A stretch of DNA of 5,284 bases, taken from Phytoplasma sp041276565 (GTDB taxonomy: Bacteria > Bacillota_I > Bacilli_A > Acholeplasmatales > Acholeplasmataceae). Position 1 is the stretch's first letter; each line of letters begins with the position of its first letter. The stretch lies in contig NZ_JBGGGR010000022.1 in assembly GCF_041276565.1 (NCBI RefSeq), positions 1-5,284 of the forward strand, given 5' to 3'. Below, in pieces: positions 1-4,938 of this stretch. Below the pieces are notes generated by a model. That model searched no databases. It was not told where the DNA came from and saw only the letters and a list, made by a program, of their open reading frames with translations. The translations under genes and the position numbers were made by a program.

Positions 1-90
1 AAAAAAAAAAAAGCAAGTGATAACTTTCATGAAAAGAACGATAAATATTTATTTAATAATAGTTTATTAAAAGAATTTATTTTCTTTTAA
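1..90 (+). CDS. Possible 3' end of a plus-strand gene (partial)
   Basis: Frame 1 is open from the first base to a TAA at 88-90 and would encode 29 residues beginning with four lysines, followed by ASDNFHEKNDKYLFNNSLL and a hydrophobic end, FIFF. The composition (Lys, Asn, Asp, Phe) suits a protein tail from a very AT-rich genome. An open stretch this short is only mildly unlikely by chance, and I recognise no family. If it is real, the hairpin at 160-181 or the terminator at 315-350 would end its transcript, and it would converge on the minus-strand genes. The alternative is plain intergenic sequence. Confidence 0.3.
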   Translation, partial: KKKKASDNFHEKNDKYLFNNSLLKEFIFF

Positions 91-159
91 ATATTTTATA
101 TATTACAAAAAGATAAATTAATACAGTTGTTTTTTATTTATATTGGCTCACTAAATTTC

Positions 160-181
160 AAAAAAAATTTTTATTTTTTTT
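160..181. terminator. A/T-only hairpin, weak terminator candidate
   Basis: Eight A plus T (160-168) can pair with A plus eight T (173-181) around a four-T loop, so a plus-strand transcript would end in a U tract. It lies about 70 bases after the stop at 88-90. The stem has no G-C pair and such structures are common by chance here, so this is only a candidate. Confidence 0.25.
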
Positions 182-210
182 AATCTTTCTAACGAAATAA
201 TCTTTCTAAC
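181..210. repeat. Two-copy 13-bp direct repeat, 17-bp period
   Basis: TAATCTTTCTAAC occurs at 181-193 and again at 198-210, separated by GAAA. It is an exact local duplication in noncoding DNA; no function is evident. It could be a small binding site pair or slippage debris. Confidence 0.6.
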
Positions 211-314
211 AAAAAAAATACAAAATATTTAAAATTAAACAATAAGATGTATCCAAAAAATAAAGCTTCTTTTTTAATTTAAAACAATCAAAATACAAAA
301 TTAACCAATAAAAA
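211..314. other. Noncoding stretch before the terminator
   Basis: Very AT-rich sequence with stops in every frame and no Shine-Dalgarno motif. Taken with 91-159, I see no gene between the possible gene tail at 90 and the hairpin at 315. Confidence 0.5.
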
Positions 315-350
315 ACCCAAACTAATGTAAAATAGTTTGGGTAAATTTTT
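315..350. terminator. Bidirectional rho-independent terminator
   Basis: ACCCAAACTA (315-324) and TAGTTTGGGT (333-342) form a perfect 10-bp stem with an 8-base loop. It has four G-C pairs, rare in this surrounding. On the plus side it is followed by AAATTTTTT (343-351); on the minus side the stem is followed by a T run (complement of A311-A315). This gives both directions a hairpin plus U tract, as expected between convergent genes: a plus-strand gene entering from the left and the minus-strand gene ending at 599. It is the best noncoding signal in the window. Confidence 0.75.
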
Positions 351-518
351 TAATACTAATTTTTTAATATTAATTGTTTTAAAATAGACTAAATAAAAAA
401 TTTTGAAAAATCTTTTTTAAAAAATCAAAATAAAGATAATTAATAAAAAGAGAATATCGTTTTTTTATCAATAAAATTCAAAAATCAAACTATTTATTTG
501 TTTAATAAAGAAATTCAT
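351..518. other. Noncoding AT-rich stretch
   Basis: No open frame with a plausible start, and no coding bias on either strand. It contains short A/T palindromes such as the TTTTTTAAAAAA core near 414-425, which are expected by chance at this composition. It is read as the 3' flank of the minus-strand gene ending at 599. Confidence 0.5.
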
Positions 519-558
519 CTTTAAACAAATATTGTTTAAAGTACTATTTAAATAATAG
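519..558 (-). terminator. Hairpin pair downstream of the stop at 599
   Basis: CTTTAAACAA (519-528) and TTGTTTAAAG (532-541) form a perfect 10-bp stem with an ATA loop. Next to it ACTATT and AATAGT (543-548 and 553-558) form a 6-bp stem. They lie 40 to 80 bases past the minus-strand stop at 599. There is no clear U tract on the minus strand after the stem, so it may stabilise a 3' end or pause polymerase, with true termination at 350-315. Confidence 0.4.
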
Positions 559-598
559 TTCGTCCTAAATTATTACTTAAAAAATTTCCAATTACTGT

Positions 599-880
599 TT
601 ATGAAAAATTATTATTTCTCTTTTTTTTATTTCGAATTGTTTTTTTAATAATTAAACTACTTATTCCAATTCCTATAAAAATATAAATGATTATAGCAAA
701 CCCAGTAGTAAAGATGTTTGTTTTTTTTATTTTGAAGTTAACAGTTACGCTGTCGTTGAAATATGGTGAAGATACTTTAACACTTGTTAAATCTTTATCA
801 GCGAATACTAAGTTATCTATATTCATTGTGGGGTTTTTTTCTTGAATAGTTTTTTTTAAAGTTTTTTCATCATTGTTCAC
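599..880 (-). CDS. C-terminal anchor fragment, 93 codons from a GTG
   Basis: This is the last open piece of the broken surface gene, counted from the first available start (GTG at 880-878). The frame runs on upstream through KNKLPLSTVLKNTQLDSI, so the GTG is probably an internal Val, not a start, and no Shine-Dalgarno motif precedes it. Residues 26-51 hold a strand-rich segment (VFADKDLTSVKVSSPYFNDS then VTVNFKI) resembling the V-x-V strand pair of the upstream modules. Residues 57-78 are a membrane segment (IFTTGFAIIIYIFIGIGISS), followed by the basic tail KKTIRNKKKR. By the positive-inside rule the tail is cytoplasmic and everything before it is outside. It may be annotated as a separate hypothetical protein, but I regard it as a fragment. 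Confidence 0.5.
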   Translation of the reverse strand: MNNDEKTLKKTIQEKNPTMNIDNLVFADKDLTSVKVSSPYFNDSVTVNFKIKKTNIFTTGFAIIIYIFIGIGISSLIIKKTIRNKKKRNNNFS

Positions 881-950
881 TATTGAATCTAATTGTGTAT
901 TTTTTAATACTGTGCTTAATGGTAATTTGTTTTTTTTGAATTTAATTTTT

Positions 951-1165
951 AATTGTCCTAAAAATCCTCCAACAGTTTTACTTGAGGTTCTGTTTCTTTT
1001 TTGGATTCTTTCACTATTTCAATTTTTTTGGCTATTTTTTCTAGTTTGTTTATTTTTTGAAATAATTCATTTATTATAATAGCGTTTTTGTTGTTTGGTA
1101 ATTGTCCTAAATTTCTGTTGATTTCTTTTAATAAGGATTCTAAGGATTCAGTTTTGGGTTGTGTT
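951..1165 (-). repeat. Module 3 of the surface protein
   Basis: Third copy of the ~70-residue module, beginning TESLESLLKEINRNLGQLPN and ending with VGGFLGQLKIKF once the frame break at 976-979 is repaired. It is closest to module 2 (ESLESLLKE and LGQLPNN are shared). A lysine-rich helix (INELFQKINKLEKIAKKIEI) lies between the two GQL motifs. Here the strand motif reads GGFLGQL instead of EGYSGQL, so it has diverged as well as shifted frame. Confidence 0.65.
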
Positions 1166-1500
1166 GTTTTGATTTCTTGTGGAATTAATTTTTTTTCTTG
1201 TAATGGTTCTTGTGTTGCTGAATTAGTTGATTTTTTTTCTTCTTTTTCTAGATTATCTGATTTTATTTCTTTTGATGTCGATTGTGTTTCTTTGATGTCT
1301 TTCTGATCTCGTTTCGTTTCTTTTAATTCTGCTTTTGGTTGTATTTTTTCAATTTTTTGTTGAGATAAATTTATTCCTTCTGATGTTAATTGTGTTTCTT
1401 TGATGTCTTGTTGAACTGGTTGGTCCGGATTTGTTTCTTCTTTTGGTTTTTGTATTTCTGAATGAGATGAATTTGTTGCTTTTAAAAAGGAGTCGTTTTT
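1166..1500 (-). other. Linker between modules 2 and 3, Lys/Glu/Gln/Thr-rich
   Basis: Reads in the third frame as charged, proline-poor, low-complexity sequence with recurring short motifs: DIKETQ twice (QQDIKETQLTS and QKDIKETQSTS), IKSDNLEKEEK, and PQEIKTTQPK. It contains no Cys or Trp and no membrane segment, and is probably disordered or helical stalk. The matching DNA stretch TTTCTTTGATGTCTT recurs at about 1287 and 1395, reflecting internal duplication. Confidence 0.55.
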
Positions 1501-1509
1501 TGATTGTGT

Positions 1510-1735
1510 TGTAAATATAAATCTTAATTGTCCTGAATATCCTTCAACAGTTACTTGATCTTCTGTATTTGTTTTTGAAACTATTTGAATGTGTTCTTTT
1601 TTTATTTCTCGTATATTTATTTTTTGAACTAATTCATTTATTATAGTTGTGTCTTCGTTGTTTGGTAATTGTCCTAAATCTGTGTTGGTTTCTTTTAATA
1701 AGGATTCTAAGGATTCAGTTTTTGGTTGTGTTGTT
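1510..1735 (-). repeat. Module 2 of the surface protein
   Basis: Second module: TESLESLLKETNTDLGQLPN, a helix with INELVQKI, then EDQVTVEGYSGQLRFIF. It lies wholly in the third frame and is unbroken, so it is the best reference for the other two. Its first half is nearly identical at DNA level to module 3 (1101-1165 against 1668-1735), which suggests recent duplication or conversion. Confidence 0.7.
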
Positions 1736-1960
1736 TTAATTTCTTGTGGAGTTGAATTTGTTTTTTTCTTTCGAAACTTCTTTTTCTGAATTATCTGATT
1801 TTATTTCTTTGGATGGTTCTTGTATTTCTAGTTGATCTGGAATTATTTCTTCTTCTGGATTTTGTGTTTCTGATTGGCCTGAATTTGTCTCTTCTGATAA
1901 GGAATCAGTTTGTTGTTGTGTTTTTTGAATTTCTTGTTGAGTTGAATTTGTTTCTTGCAA
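1736..1960 (-). pseudogene. 74-codon open fragment inside linker 1 of the broken gene
   Basis: This frame is open from 2545 to the TAA at 1736. The first possible start in it is a TTG at 1960-1958, giving a fragment starting MQETNSTQQEIQKTQQQTDS. No ribosome-binding site precedes the TTG, and the same frame is coding upstream, so this is not an independent gene. It ends where an A7 run (T1761-T1767 on the plus strand) shifts the frame: the product drifts into NKFNSTRN, whereas the neighbouring frame continues as TNSTPQEIKTTQPK into module 2. Confidence 0.45.
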
Positions 1961-2350
1961 TGTTTCTTGTGTTTCTGTTTGATATGAATTTATTTTTTCT
2001 TTTGAAACTTCTTTTTCTGAATTAATTGAATTTATTCCTTCTGATGGTGTTTGTGTTGGTGATAATGTTTTATTAACTTCTGGAATAATTGAATTTATTC
2101 CTTCTGGTTTTTTTATTTCTTGTGGAATTAAATTTGTTTCTTGTGATGATGTTTGTGTTTGCAGTGTTTCTTCTAGTATTGTTTGTTTGTCATTTTCTGG
2201 GTTTACTGGTTTTATTTCAGATGTTTCTGCTGGTGCTAATGTTTTGTCATCTTCTGGAATAATTGAATTTGTTTTTTCTTCTATTGTTGATTGTGTTTTT
2301 TGTTGGTCTGGATTTGTTTTTTTTAATAAGGAATCATCTTCTGGTTGTAT
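1768..2350 (-). repeat. Linker 1 with degenerate ~14-residue repeat
   Basis: About 190 residues very rich in Glu, Gln, Thr, Ser, Asn and Pro. A loose unit [EQK]-[EK]-[TI]-N-S-x-x-x-E recurs: EKTNSIIPEDDKTL, EGINSIIPEVNKTL, EGINSINSEKEVSKEK, EKINSYQTETQETL, QETNSTQQEIQKT, EETNSGQSETQNPE. SEKEVSKEK appears twice. There are no aromatic-rich, Cys or membrane segments. It looks like an extended, flexible surface spacer, likely to vary in length between strains through recombination of units. Confidence 0.6.
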
Positions 2351-2359
2351 TGTAAATGT

Positions 2360-2570
2360 AACTTTTAATTGTCCTGAATATCCTTCAACAGTTACTTCAA
2401 CTCCTGTATTTGTTCTGGATTCTTCAATGATTTGAATTTGTTTCGCTGTTATCTTTGATAAATTACCTATTTTGTTAGCTAATTCTGTTTTTATGATATC
2501 TTGTTTATTTTTTCGTAATTGTCCTAAATCTCTGTCTAGTTTCTTTTAATAATGTTGATACATCTTTTTT
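2360..2570 (-). repeat. Module 1 of the surface protein, 5'-most visible
   Basis: Reads KDVSTLLKETRQ in one frame and then, after a shift near 2532-2540, DLGQLRKNKQDIIKTELANK, then NLSKITAKQIQIIEESRTNT and GVEVTVEGYSGQLKVTFTI. It aligns with modules 2 and 3 over its whole length. Compared with them, one extra base in the stretch encoding TRQ(D)LG breaks the frame. The homology starts right at the edge of the open frame, so whatever lay upstream (signal peptide, start) is gone. Confidence 0.65.
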
Positions 2571-2591
2571 ATGGGTTAGATATATAACAAT

Positions 2592-2694
2592 TTAAAAACA
2601 ATATCAATTAATTTTTTTAAAATTATTTGTTAATTAAGATAAATTAAACTCTTTTTTTATTATATAATAATGATTATATTTAAAATAGATCATT
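2592..2694. other. Short intergenic spacer, no clear signal
   Basis: About 100 bases separate the DUF2963-type gene from the remnant module 1. On the minus strand, TTGATA (complement of 2603-2608) followed by TATATC after 17 bases resembles a promoter, and TATTATATAATA near 2658-2669 is palindromic, but both are expected by chance at this base composition. There is no GC-containing terminator hairpin here. Confidence 0.35.
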
Positions 2695-3903
2695 TTATGA
2701 GGCAGCCCAGAAACAAGCTATTCCACCACGAGGATACAATTGTTCTATTTTTGATAATTTATTTGTTTGATTTGTGTATCGATATTCAAAAATATCTTTT
2801 TTATTAGAGTTACGATCAAATATTTCTATTTTTGACAATTTTTGAGTTTTTGGATCATATTTATATTCAAAAAAATCCTGTTTTACGTTGTTTTGATATT
2901 GTTGTGTTTTGGTTATTTGTTTTGTATTAGGATCGTGGATGTATTCGTGATAATATGTTTTATTACCGGCGTTATCAAATTGTTGTACACTTTCTAATTG
3001 TTGCGTATTGTTGTTATATTCAAAATCGAAAGTGTTTCTTATGTTTCCGTTATTATCGAAATTTTTTATTTTTGTTAATTGTTTTTCAAGAGAGTAAGAA
3101 AATTCATAGCTATCTTGTTTTTTTCCGTCAGCTTGAAAATGTTGTATTTTTTGAACTTTCTCTGATTGAGGATCATATTTCATCTCGTAATAATACATTT
3201 TATTACCTGTATGACTAAATTGTTCTACTTTTTGAGATTGAAATGATTCTGATAAAGAAAAATAAAAATTAGGAATCAACGGAATTGTTGGTTTGTCTTT
3301 AATATATAATTTAGCTATAATTTCATCTTGGTCATTGAATTTACTTATTATAGAATTAATTTCTTCTTCTTTCAAAACATTAATTTGTTCTGGGGATAAA
3401 TTTTTGAATTGTTCTAGATTTAAAGAAGTTATAAATTTTTTATAATTGTTTATTTTGTTTTCTTGTTTATTTAATTGATCTATATATTTAGAATTATTCT
3501 CAACTATCTTTTCAACTGGAACTTCAATTATTTTTTCAACTGTTTTAATAATTGGAACTTCTTTCTCAACTATCTTTTCAACTGGAACTTCTTTTTCGAT
3601 TATTTTTTCGACTCGAGCTTTAACTGTTTTTTCATTTCGGTTTATGAATTCTTGGATATATTGTTTTTTTTCAACTAGTTCGTCTATTAGTTTAAAATTG
3701 AACTGTTTCAAATTTTCTAATTCGTTTTGAAGATTTTCAATTGTTTCGTTTTTGTTTTCTAATTGTTTTTGTAATTGAACGAACATTTTTTGTTCTATAA
3801 AGAAAAAAACACAAAACAAGATAAAAAAAATAAAAGAAAAAAATAAAATTACTTTCTTTTTATAAAAATTAGAAGGATAATTATAATTGTTTTTTGACTT
3901 CAT
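2695..3903 (-). CDS. DUF2963-type repeat protein, membrane-anchored (phytoplasma)
   Basis: 402 residues, intact. Residues 1-17 are polar and end KKK; 18-36 are a strong hydrophobic segment (ILFFSFIFFILFCVFFFI), a signal anchor or uncleaved signal peptide that puts the rest outside the cell. Residues 40-90 look like a coiled coil (QLQKQLENKNETIENLQNEL). Residues 97-136 are Val-Glu-Lys-Ile repeats with EVPVEKIVE at 105-113 and 127-135. Residues 137-222 are a mixed helical and Pro-containing linker. Residues 225-390 hold six full repeats of about 25-27 residues, pattern K-[IV]-x-x-F-[DQ]-x-x-G-[NK]-K-x-x-x-Y/F-E-Y-x-Y-[DN], which I recognise as DUF2963; a seventh is cut short. Function of the family is unknown; a host-facing structural or binding role is inference. 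The last residues, RGGIACFWAAS, break the repeat and come from a GC-rich patch. The start is the only in-frame ATG, but it sits 21 bases after GAAAGG, and a TAG occupies the position where the paralogue at 4791 has its ATG. Confidence 0.92.
   Translation of the reverse strand: MKSKNNYNYPSNFYKKKVILFFSFIFFILFCVFFFIEQKMFVQLQKQLENKNETIENLQNELENLKQFNFKLIDELVEKKQYIQEFINRNEKTVKARVEKIIEKEVPVEKIVEKEVPIIKTVEKIIEVPVEKIVENNSKYIDQLNKQENKINNYKKFITSLNLEQFKNLSPEQINVLKEEEINSIISKFNDQDEIIAKLYIKDKPTIPLIPNFYFSLSESFQSQKVEQFSHTGNKMYYYEMKYDPQSEKVQKIQHFQADGKKQDSYEFSYSLEKQLTKIKNFDNNGNIRNTFDFEYNNNTQQLESVQQFDNAGNKTYYHEYIHDPNTKQITKTQQYQNNVKQDFFEYKYDPKTQKLSKIEIFDRNSNKKDIFEYRYTNQTNKLSKIEQLYPRGGIACFWAAS
3497..3591 (-). repeat. 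29-bp exact direct repeat coding EVPVEKIVE
   Basis: The same 29 bases occur at 3497-3525 and 3563-3591, 66 bp (22 codons) apart and in frame. Between and beside them are looser variants (EVPIIKTVEKII and ARVEKIIEKEVP). Unequal crossing over between the two copies would add or remove 22 residues without breaking the frame, so the length of this stalk can vary. Confidence 0.8.
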
Positions 3904-3924
3904 TAAATTTAGTTTCTATTTTTT

Positions 3925-3946
3925 CCTTTCGTTATATAAAGATAAT
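3925..3946 (-). promoter_or_regulatory. Leader copy 1: ACGAAAGG ribosome-binding motif with upstream TTATCTTTATAT
   Basis: On the minus strand ACGAAAGG (complement of 3925-3932) is preceded by ATTATCTTTATAT (complement of 3934-3946). The same 13 bases are at 4840-4852 and the same ACGAAAGG at 4798-4805 in the leader of the paralogous pseudogene. AAAGG is a usable Shine-Dalgarno. The TATA-like block may be a -10 element, which would put the transcript start very close to the gene. Distance from the GG to the ATG at 3903 is 21 bases, much longer than normal. Confidence 0.5.
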
Positions 3947-4070
3947 CAAAAAAATATTTGATTTTTTAACTAGATAAAATTTAATGTTTTTTTAAATATC
4001 AAAATATTATAATAAAAAGAAAAATAAATGAAAAAAATAAATTTTTTGAATAAGCGATTTGTTTATTATT

Positions 4071-4099
4071 GGTTTTTTTATAAAAAAAATCAAATTATT
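4071..4099. terminator. Hairpin with 17 bp shared with the hairpin at 4471-4510
   Basis: GGTTTTTTT (4071-4079) pairs with AAAAAAATC (4083-4091) with one G-T pair, loop ATA. The 17 bases 4083-4099, AAAAAAATCAAATTATT, are identical to 4494-4510, which form the arm and flank of the hairpin after the pseudogene at 4551. It may be the 3' terminator-like element of a decayed cassette. The stem is nearly all A-T, so termination activity is uncertain. Confidence 0.35.
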
Positions 4100-4110
4100 C
4101 GTTTTTTTTG

Positions 4111-4159
4111 TTTTTTTAGATAAAATTTTTTTAGATAAAATATTTTTGATAAAAATATT
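4111..4159. repeat. 15-bp tandem duplication with adjoining hairpin
   Basis: TTTTTTTAGATAAAA occurs at 4111-4125 and directly again at 4126-4140; a degenerate third unit (TATTTTTGATAAAA) follows. That third unit lies within a perfect inverted repeat, AATATTTTT (4139-4147), loop GAT, AAAAATATT (4151-4159). It probably arose by slippage; no function is evident. Confidence 0.6.
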
Positions 4160-4367
4160 GTTTATTGTTTTTTAATTAACACAAAAATAATTTATATCCA
4201 AAATAATAAAAAAAATATAACATTTAAAAAAACTAAAATAAAAAAATTATGTCAAAGATTGATGTTAACTTTTGTTTTCTAATCTTCTTATAAAAATATA
4301 AAAAAAATTTAGATTAATTAAAATTAACTAAAAATAATTTAAATTTAAAAAAAATTAAAAATTATTT

Positions 4368-4393
4368 CCTTTCGTATATATTTATATAGATAT
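4368..4393 (-). promoter_or_regulatory. Leader copy 3 (orphan): ACGAAAGG motif without a gene
   Basis: On the minus strand the complement of 4368-4375 is ACGAAAGG, preceded by ATATCTATATAAATATAT, very like the leaders at 3925 and 4798. Downstream the sequence reads AAATAATTTTTAATTTTTTT, with no ATG at the proper distance and stops in all frames. I read it as a relic of a third copy of the gene family; the alternative is a leader for an untranslated or very short product. Confidence 0.4.
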
Positions 4394-4470
4394 AGCACTA
4401 ATTTTTTTAAAAAAAATAATATTTTTTAAACATTTCTTTGTTCTGGTATATAAATGAAATCTTTTTTTTA

Positions 4471-4503
4471 TGATTTTTTTGTTTTCGTAAAACAAAAAAA
4501 TCA
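4471..4503. terminator. Perfect 15-bp hairpin after the pseudogene
   Basis: TGATTTTTTTGTTTT (4471-4485) and AAAACAAAAAAATCA (4489-4503) are exact reverse complements around a CGT loop, 47 bases after the minus-strand stop at 4551. The stem is long but has only two G-C pairs, and on the minus strand no U tract follows it. It is most likely a 3' end or terminator-like element of the cassette. Part of it recurs at 4083-4099. Confidence 0.5.
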
Positions 4504-4550
4504 AATTATTTATTCAAAAACATTAATAAAAGGTTTTCGATTAACTTATT

Positions 4551-4791
4551 TTAATTAGAATTTAATTCTTGATGTTGGATATTTAATACTCTTTTTTCTA
4601 TATCTAATTGATTTATTATTTCGTTTTTATTTTCTATTTTGACTTGTAATTCGTATAACATTTTTTCTTCTATGAATAAAAAAATACCAAATATTAAAAA
4701 AAATAAACGAAAAAATTAAAATTATTTTCTTTTTATAAAAATTTGATGGATGATGATTATTATTTTTTAGATTAACTTTATTTTCTTCCAT
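4551..4791 (-). pseudogene. Truncated, frameshifted paralogue of the 402-residue protein's N-terminus
   Basis: Starts at ATG 4791-4789, six bases after ACGAAAGGT. The first frame reads MEENKVNLKNNNHHPSNFYK, then KKIILIFSFIFFN, and stops at TAA 4627 after 54 residues. Dropping or adding bases in the T8 run (plus-strand A4696-A4703) moves to the frame GIFLFIEEKMLYELQVKIEN then KNEIINQLDIEKRVLNIQ, which ends at TAA 4551. Joined, it aligns with residues 1 to about 65 of the protein at 3903: PSNFYKKK, FSFIFF, FIE-K-M and ENKNE are shared. Only the anchor and the first turns of coiled coil remain; the VEKI stalk and repeats are absent. It could be a dead gene, a slippage-switched short membrane peptide, or a sequencing error in T8 that hides a short intact ORF of about 79 codons. 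Confidence 0.7.
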
Positions 4792-4797
4792 TTTTTA

Positions 4798-4852
4798 CCT
4801 TTCGTTTTTTTATTCGATAAAAGAATTTAAATGATCGAAATATAAAGATAAT
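4798..4852 (-). promoter_or_regulatory. Leader copy 2: ribosome-binding site and TATA-like block
   Basis: ACGAAAGG (complement of 4798-4805) lies six bases before the ATG at 4791, an ideal distance. ATTATCTTTATAT (complement of 4840-4852) is identical to the block upstream of the gene at 3903, but here about 34 extra bases separate it from the ribosome-binding motif. The conservation of two blocks with a variable spacer suggests they are a promoter element and an initiation site. Confidence 0.5.
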
Positions 4853-4938
4853 AAAAAATTATTTTCTTTTTTTAATTAATTCCATTTAACGTTTTATTTA
4901 AGTTTTGAAATGATTAGAATACAATGAAAAAAATATGG

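Larger units (their letters stand above)
599..2591 (-). pseudogene. Broken modular surface protein gene with C-terminal membrane anchor
   Basis: Nearly 2 kb of minus-strand coding sequence that needs three frame changes to read through. The first piece runs from about 2570 to about 2540 and would stop at TAA 2505-2507. The second is open from 2545 to TAA 1736-1738, the third from about 1767 to TAG 958-960, and the last from about 980 to TAA 599-601. Rejoined, it is about 655 residues. It has three homologous modules of roughly 70 residues (each with LLKE..., LGQL, a helix and a V-x-V-x-G-x-x-GQL strand pair). Between them lie Glu/Gln/Thr/Ser/Pro-rich linkers with a loose ~14-residue repeat around TNS...E.Q. 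One hydrophobic segment and a Lys/Arg-rich tail follow. This is the architecture of an exported, C-terminally anchored repeat protein such as phytoplasma Vmp-type adhesins; homology to those is not established. There is no start codon or signal peptide: the frame is closed by TAA at 2592-2594, and no ATG, GTG or TTG lies in the first frame. I read it as 5'-truncated and decayed. Confidence 0.75.
3964..4367. other. Noncoding stretch with hairpins and a short tandem repeat
   Basis: No open frame with a credible start on either strand. It holds a 15-bp tandem duplication (4111-4140), an A/T hairpin (4139-4159), another hairpin (4071-4091) and a 17-bp stretch (4083-4099) also found at 4494-4510. 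It lies between leader copy 3 at 4368 and the hairpin, and may be what is left of a gene cassette. Confidence 0.45.

Noticed and set aside
873..1306. Plus-strand open frames (873-1079 and 1088-1306) of Phe/Leu/Ser-rich sequence
   Set aside because: They lie antisense to module 3 and its linker. A minus strand rich in GAA, AAA, CAA and ACA leaves TTC, TTT, TTG and TGT on the other strand, giving false hydrophobic frames. There is no ribosome-binding site.
1813..2435. Plus-strand open frames (1813-2025, 2187-2435) that look like membrane proteins
   Set aside because: Antisense shadows of linker 1 and module 1; the apparent hydrophobicity comes from complementing Glu, Gln and Lys codons.
2600..2670. 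Promoter-like TTGATA/TATATC and TATAAT matches in the spacer
   Set aside because: At this A+T content such matches occur constantly; no independent support, so they are mentioned only in the spacer note.
2955..3678. Plus-strand open frames (2955-3218, 3475-3678) opposite the 402-residue gene
   Set aside because: Tyr/Phe-rich antisense shadows of the DUF2963 and VEKI repeats, with no start context.
3944..3963. AATCAAA / TTTGATT inverted repeat upstream of leader copy 1
   Set aside because: Only 7 bp, nearly all A/T and not shared with the other leaders; likely chance.
4249..4293. Plus-strand 14-codon ORF MSKIDVNFCFLIFL
   Set aside because: Too short, no ribosome-binding motif, and chance ORFs of this size are common here.
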